A stretch of DNA of 64,000 nucleotides from Kribbella antibiotica (lineage in GTDB: Bacteria > Actinomycetota > Actinomycetes > Propionibacteriales > Kribbellaceae): contig NZ_SMKX01000018.1 in assembly GCF_004349055.1 (NCBI RefSeq), positions 1 to 64,000 on the forward strand, given 5' to 3'. Made by a program: the position numbers and the translations under genes. Under the pieces are notes generated by a model. That model ran no database searches. It worked only from the letters and a program-made list of their open reading frames with translations, and was not told where the DNA came from. The stretch's first letter is position 1. Each line of letters opens with the position of its first letter. Below, one piece after another: positions 59,345-64,000 of the stretch.

Positions 59345-62300
59345 CTACCCGGCCAGGCAGGAGGGGCCGAGCAGCGCTTTCAGGTCGGCCATCAGGGATG
59401 ACGTGGGAGTGACGCGGAAGCGGTCACCGATCCGCATGACGGTGGTTTTCTGCCGCGCCTCCAGGCGGAGCTGCACCTCGGTCATCCCGGGGTGGGCGTG
59501 CAGGATGTCGCGGAGCTGGTCGACCACCGGCTTGGTGCAGCGGGTGACAGGCATCGTGATGACGACAGGGCCGCTGGGACCTTCGGTGAGGTCGGGGACG
59601 ACGACCTCGTCGCCGCTCAGCTCGACGCGGTCCTCGCGGCGGCGGATGCGACCCTTCATCAAGATGATCGCGTCGTTGCTGAGCAGGTGCGCATGCAGCT
59701 GGTACGCCGAGGAGAACATCATCACCTCGATCGAACCTTCGAGGTCCTCGATGGTGACGATCGCGTAGATGTCACCGCGCTTGTTCACCTTGCGCTGGAC
59801 CGCGGTGACCAGGCCGCCGATCGTGACCCGAGTCCCATCCGGCCGGTCCTCGTCGGACAAAAGCTGCCCGATCGTGCAATCCGTGCCGTTGGTGAGGACG
59901 TGCTCGACGCCGAACAGCGGATGGTCGGAGACGTACAGACCGAGCATGTCGCGCTCGTGGGCGAGCTTGGTCGCCTTGTCCCACTCCTCGATCTCGGGCA
60001 CCCGCACCGACAACCGGCTGTTCACTTCGCCGTCTGCGCCGGCCGGCTCGTCGTCGCCCATCGAGAACAGGTCGAACTGGCCGTGCGCCTCGTTCCGCTT
60101 GAGATCGATCGCCTCGTCGACGGCCTGCTCGTGGACCGCGACCACCGCGCGCCGGGCGTGGTTCATCGAGTCGAACGAACCGGCCTTGCCCAGTGATTCG
60201 ATGACGCGCTTGTTGCAGACCGGCAGCGAGACCTTGTCGATGAAGTCGACGAAGTCGCTGAACCGGCCCTTCTCCTCGCGGGCCGCGACGATCTCGGCCA
60301 CCACGTTGACACCGACGTTGCGGATCCCGGACAGGCCGAACCGGATGTCGGTCCCGACCGGGGTGAAGTTCGAGTCGGACTCGTTCACGTCCGGCGGGAG
60401 CACCTTGATCCCCATCCGGCGGCACTCGTTCAGGTAGATGGCCATCTTGTCCTTGTCGTCCTTCACGGACGTCAGCACGGCAGCCATGTACTCGGCCGGG
60501 TAGTTCGCCTTCAGATAGGCGGTCCAGTACGAGACCAGCCCGTACGCCGCGGAGTGCGCCTTGTTGAACGCGTAGTCGGAGAACGGCAGCAGGATGTCCC
60601 ACAGCGCCTTGATCGACTCCGGGGAGTACCCGTTCGACTTCATGCCCTCGGCGAAGCCGACGTACTCGGCGTCCAGCACCTCGCGCTTCTTCTTGCCCAT
60701 CGCCCGGCGGAGCAGGTCCGCCTTGCCCAGCGAGTAGCCGGCCAGGCGCTGGGCGATCTCCATCACCTGCTCCTGATACACGATCAGGCCGTAGGTGACG
60801 CCGAGCACCGGCTCGAGGGCTTCCTCGAGCGAGTCGTGCGGATAGCTGATCGCCTGCTGGTTGTTCTTGCGCAGCGCGTAGTTCGTGTGGCTGTTCGCGC
60901 CCATCGGGCCCGGCCGGTAGAGCGCCGTACTCGCGGAGATGTCCTCGAAGTTGTCCGGCTTCATCAGCCGCAGCAGCGCCCGCATCGGGCCACCGTCGAA
61001 CTGGAAGACGCCCAGCGTGTCACCGCGGGCCAGCAGGTCGTACGTCGGCTGGTCGTCCAGCGACTTGCTCAGCGCGTCGAGGTCGATCGTGATGCCGTGC
61101 GCGGCCTGGATGTTCTTGACCGCGTCGTCCATGATCGTCAGGTTGCGCAGACCCAGGAAGTCCATCTTGACCAGGCCGAGCGTCTCGCAGCTCGGGTAGT
61201 CGAACTGGGTGATGATCTGGCCGTCCTGGTCGCGGCGCATGATCGGGATCAGCTCGATCAGCGGCTCGCTGGACATGATCACGCCGGCCGCGTGCACACC
61301 CCACTGGCGCTTCAGGTTCTCCAGGCCGCGGGCGGTGTCGACGATCTTGCGGACGTCCTGGTCGGACTCGTAGAGCTGACGGAACTCGCCGGCCTCGGAG
61401 TAGCGCTTGTGGCTTGAGTCGAAGATGCCGGACAGCGGCACGTCCTTGCCCATCACCGCGGGCGGCATCGCCTTGGTGATCCGGTCACCCATCGCGAACG
61501 GGTAGTCGAGCACCCGGCCCGCGTCCTTGATCGCCTGCTTGGCCTTGATCGTTCCGTAGGTGACGATCATCGCGACCCGGTCGTCGCCGTACTTCTCGGT
61601 GACGTAGCGGATCACCTCGGGGCGGCGGCGGTCGTCGAAGTCGATGTCGAAGTCGGGCATCGACATACGTTCCGGGTTCAGGAAGCGCTCGAAGAACAGA
61701 CCGTGCAGCAGCGGGTCCAGGTCGGTGATCTTCATCGCGTACGCGCACATCGAACCGGCACCGGAACCACGGCCCGGGCCGACCCGGATGCCGTTGGCCT
61801 TGGCCCAGTTGATGAAGTCGGCGACGACGAGGAAGTAGCCGGCGTACCCCTTGGAGGTGATGACCTCGAGCTCGTAGTCGGTCCGCTTGCGGACCGGGTC
61901 CGGGATGCCTTCGGGGTAGCGGTAGTGCAGCCCGGTCTCCACCTCGGCGATGAACCAGGACTCCTCGTTGTGCCCCTCCGGGCAGGGGAAGCGCGGCATG
62001 AACCGGCCCTCCCCCTCGGTGAAGCTGACGTCGCACTGCTCGGCGATCAGCAGCGTGTTGTCACACGCCTCCGGGAAGTCCTTCCAGACCTCGCGCATCT
62101 CGGCCGCGGTCTTCACGTAGAACTCGTTGGCGTCGAACTTGAACCGGTTCGGATCCGAGAGCGTCGAGCCGGACTGCACACACAGCAGCGCCGCGTGCGC
62201 GGTGGCGTCCTCGGCCTTGGTGTAGTGCAGGTCGTTGGTCGCGACCAGCGGCAGGCCGAGTTCCTTGGCCAGCCGCAGCAGGTCACCCTGGATGTCCCGC

Positions 62301-62899
62301 TCGATGCCGAGGCCGTGGTCCATCAGCTCGCAGTAGTAGTTCTCCTTGCCGAAGATGTCGCGGAACTCCGACGCGGCCTCGATCGCCTTGTCGTACTGCC
62401 CGAGCCGCAACCGCGTCTGCACCTCGCCCGACGGGCATCCGGTGGTCGCGATCAGGCCCTTGCCGTAGGTCTGCAGCAGCTCGCGGTCCATCCGGGGCTT
62501 GAAGTAGTAGCCCTCGAGACTGGCCAGCGAGCTCATCTTGAACAGGTTGTGCATCCCGGACGTGTTCTTCGCGAGCAGCGTCATGTGGGTGTACGCACCC
62601 GAACCGGAGACGTCGTTGCGGCCCGAGTTCGCGTCGCCCCACTTGACCCGTTTGCGCTCGGTCCGGTGCGTGTGCGGCGTCAGGTACGCCTCGACACCGA
62701 TGATCGGCTTCACGTCGTACTTCTTCGCGGTCTTCCAGAACTCGTAGGCCCCGAAGACGAACCCGTGGTCGGTGGTCGCGATCGCCGGCTGGCCCATCTC
62801 CTGGGCCGCTTTGAACAGCTCGTCGATCCTTGCCGCGCCATCCAGCATCGAGTACTCGGTGTGCACGTGTAGGTGCACGAAACTGTCGCTGGAACCCAT
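59345..62899 (-). CDS. dnaE: DNA polymerase III alpha subunit
   Basis: Product of 1184 residues, the DnaE1 length. PHP domain FVHLHVHTEYSMLDGAARID (start), the catalytic Asp block MPDFDIDFDDRRRPEVI (about 410), GRGSGAGSMCAYAM, KKKREVLDAEYVGFAEG, a helix-hairpin-helix region and C-terminal OB domain (TIGGLVTAVQRKVNKRGD). Replicative polymerase. The ATG at 62899 is selected since family similarity begins at SSDSFVHLH; GGGAGG lies 11 bases upstream. A TAGGCT hexamer (62943-62948 on the minus strand) is a likely -10 box. Confidence 0.97.
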   Translation of the reverse strand: MGSSDSFVHLHVHTEYSMLDGAARIDELFKAAQEMGQPAIATTDHGFVFGAYEFWKTAKKYDVKPIIGVEAYLTPHTHRTERKRVKWGDANSGRNDVSGSGAYTHMTLLAKNTSGMHNLFKMSSLASLEGYYFKPRMDRELLQTYGKGLIATTGCPSGEVQTRLRLGQYDKAIEAASEFRDIFGKENYYCELMDHGLGIERDIQGDLLRLAKELGLPLVATNDLHYTKAEDATAHAALLCVQSGSTLSDPNRFKFDANEFYVKTAAEMREVWKDFPEACDNTLLIAEQCDVSFTEGEGRFMPRFPCPEGHNEESWFIAEVETGLHYRYPEGIPDPVRKRTDYELEVITSKGYAGYFLVVADFINWAKANGIRVGPGRGSGAGSMCAYAMKITDLDPLLHGLFFERFLNPERMSMPDFDIDFDDRRRPEVIRYVTEKYGDDRVAMIVTYGTIKAKQAIKDAGRVLDYPFAMGDRITKAMPPAVMGKDVPLSGIFDSSHKRYSEAGEFRQLYESDQDVRKIVDTARGLENLKRQWGVHAAGVIMSSEPLIELIPIMRRDQDGQIITQFDYPSCETLGLVKMDFLGLRNLTIMDDAVKNIQAAHGITIDLDALSKSLDDQPTYDLLARGDTLGVFQFDGGPMRALLRLMKPDNFEDISASTALYRPGPMGANSHTNYALRKNNQQAISYPHDSLEEALEPVLGVTYGLIVYQEQVMEIAQRLAGYSLGKADLLRRAMGKKKREVLDAEYVGFAEGMKSNGYSPESIKALWDILLPFSDYAFNKAHSAAYGLVSYWTAYLKANYPAEYMAAVLTSVKDDKDKMAIYLNECRRMGIKVLPPDVNESDSNFTPVGTDIRFGLSGIRNVGVNVVAEIVAAREEKGRFSDFVDFIDKVSLPVCNKRVIESLGKAGSFDSMNHARRAVVAVHEQAVDEAIDLKRNEAHGQFDLFSMGDDEPAGADGEVNSRLSVRVPEIEEWDKATKLAHERDMLGLYVSDHPLFGVEHVLTNGTDCTIGQLLSDEDRPDGTRVTIGGLVTAVQRKVNKRGDIYAIVTIEDLEGSIEVMMFSSAYQLHAHLLSNDAIILMKGRIRRREDRVELSGDEVVVPDLTEGPSGPVVITMPVTRCTKPVVDQLRDILHAHPGMTEVQLRLEARQKTTVMRIGDRFRVTPTSSLMADLKALLGPSCLAG

Positions 62900-63010
62900 A
62901 TCGGCGCGGACCTCCCAGGGCGTGATTGAGCAAGACTGGAGCAGCCTAATCCGCGCCACCGACAGTTTTGAATCGGCACCCCGGGACGGACGAAGACGCC
63001 CGGTATGCGG

Positions 63011-63931
63011 TCAGTCGGTGAGGCGGTCGAGGGCCTGGTCCAGGTCCTCGGGGTACTGCGAGGTGAACTCGACGTACTGGCCGCTGCCGGGGTGGTCGAA
63101 GCCGAGGCGCATGGCGTGCAGCCACTGGCGCTTCAGCTGGAGCTTCTCGGCGAGCACCGGGTCCGCGCCGTACGTGAGGTCGCCGCAGCACGGGTGACCG
63201 ATCGCGGACATGTGGACGCGGATCTGGTGCGTGCGGCCGGTCTCGAGGGTGATCTCGAGCAGCGTCGCGTAGCGGAAGGCTTCGAGCGTCTCGTAGTGCG
63301 TGACGCTGGGCTTGCCGCCGGCGATGACACCGAACTTGTAGTCGTGGTTCGGGTGCCGGTCGATCGGGGCGTCCACGGTGCCGGTGAACGGGTCCGGGTG
63401 ACCCTGCACGAGCGCGTGGTAGATCTTCTTGACCGTCCGCTCCTTGAAGGCGCGCTTGAGGACGGTGTACGAGTACTCCGTCTTGGCGACGACCATCAGG
63501 CCGGAGGTGCCGACGTCGAGGCGGTGCACGATGCCCTTGCGCTCGGCGGCACCGCTGGTGGAGATGTTGAACCCGGCGCCGGCCAGGTGACCGATCACGG
63601 TCGGGCCGGTCCAGCCCGGTGACGGGTGCGCGGCGACCCCGACCGGCTTGTCGACCACGATGATCTCGTCGTCGTCGTGGACGATCCGCAGGTTGTCGAC
63701 GGTCTCCGGTACGACGGTCACGTCGGAAGGCGGTGGCGGCAGCTCGACGTCGAGCATCACCCCGGCCGAGACCCGGGAGGACTTGAGCGCCGAGACGCCG
63801 TCCATCTGGACCAGGCCGGACTCGATCATCTCGACGGCCTTGGTGCGCGAGACGCCGAACAGGCGGGACAGCGCAGCGTCGAGACGCTCACCGGCCAGGC
63901 CGTCGGGGACCATGACGGTACGGGAGCTCAT
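63011..63931 (-). CDS. RluD-family 23S rRNA pseudouridine synthase
   Basis: Product of 306 residues. S4 RNA-binding domain (about 12-75: RLDAALSRLFGVSRTKAVEM) and catalytic domain with the Asp motif HRLDVGTSGLMVVAKT (about 135-150), LETGRTHQIRVHMSAIGHP. The best match is the RluD type. ATG at 63931 overlaps the lspA stop (ATGA), the usual actinobacterial order lspA-rluD before dnaE. Confidence 0.93.
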   Translation of the reverse strand: MSSRTVMVPDGLAGERLDAALSRLFGVSRTKAVEMIESGLVQMDGVSALKSSRVSAGVMLDVELPPPPSDVTVVPETVDNLRIVHDDDEIIVVDKPVGVAAHPSPGWTGPTVIGHLAGAGFNISTSGAAERKGIVHRLDVGTSGLMVVAKTEYSYTVLKRAFKERTVKKIYHALVQGHPDPFTGTVDAPIDRHPNHDYKFGVIAGGKPSVTHYETLEAFRYATLLEITLETGRTHQIRVHMSAIGHPCCGDLTYGADPVLAEKLQLKRQWLHAMRLGFDHPGSGQYVEFTSQYPEDLDQALDRLTD

Positions 63932-64000
63932 TTCTTCAGCTCCTTGGTGCCGTCGAGGCGGATCCCGCGCAAGGTCTGGATGACCAGCAGGATCGCGGCG
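63928..64000 (-). CDS. lspA: Lipoprotein signal peptidase II, 3' end only
   Basis: Only the last 23 codons are in the window, reading AAILLVIQTLRGIRLDGTKE then LKK and stop, typical of the LspA C-terminus. It is coupled to the pseudouridine synthase gene by an ATGA overlap. The identification rests mainly on gene order. Confidence 0.75.
   Translation of the reverse strand, partial: AAILLVIQTLRGIRLDGTKELKK

Overview
The window is high-GC DNA with actinomycete promoters, GTG starts and the gene arrangements hisDCBH, lspA-rluD-dnaE and a liv/fadD operon. Gene content (many ricin-lectin-fused secreted glycosidases, a DUF3352 protein, a DUF2567-like protein) fits a soil filamentous actinomycete, most likely Kribbella or a close Nocardioidaceae/Kribbellaceae relative. 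The genus is an inference from style and content, not a measured match.

Region 1 (0.1-19.4 kb) is a plant-polysaccharide locus. A five-gene minus-strand operon encodes a GH10 xylanase, a GH62 arabinofuranosidase, a giant PQQ-dehydrogenase-like/PKD/ThuA/DUF1080 protein and two related CE1/PHB-depolymerase-type esterases. It is preceded by a CebR-like palindrome. A divergent GH5 enzyme follows, then a coupled pair made of a stand-alone adenylation enzyme and a membrane flavoprotein-like partner. A second minus-strand group encodes a CE1 esterase and a beta-helix protein, both with ricin lectins, and a large uncharacterised cytoplasmic protein. A divergent GntR regulator lies next to that group. 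Six of the secreted enzymes carry a ricin-type (CBM13) module.

Region 2 (20.4-24.3 kb) holds a TetR regulator divergent from an FAD monooxygenase with paired operators, a patch of decayed genes (PadR, SnoaL-like and alpha/beta hydrolase remnants) and a beta-lactamase-fold serine hydrolase.

Region 3 (24.3-34.2 kb) looks like an accessory segment bounded by two direct copies of the 3' end of phoX. It contains an XRE/TPR regulator divergent from three overlapping tiny genes, a run of three perfect hairpins, and a broken graspetide-type RiPP locus (5'-truncated ATP-grasp coupled to an intact PIMT-like methyltransferase). It also holds a CDF metal exporter with an ArsR regulator, and a BlaI/M56 peptidase/methyltransferase operon divergent from a CtaG-like gene. 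A tRNA-Arg-like 3' fragment sits near the right boundary.

Region 4 (34.1-42.3 kb) has the intact phoX, preceded by four 11-bp PHO-box repeats, and a livF-livG-fadD-livH-livM-livK operon.

Region 5 (42.4-64 kb) is mostly core genome: hisDCBH; a 170-bp imperfect palindrome; a Lon-N-domain protein; a MazEF-type pair; ilvD; an ECF-like sigma factor; a methyltransferase; AraC/VOC; recQ; LysR/SDR/VOC; a DUF3352 protein; a DUF2567-like protein; dnaE; an RluD-type synthase; and the end of lspA. Several of these genes appear to be leaderless, with a TAnnnT hexamer six or seven bases before the start codon.
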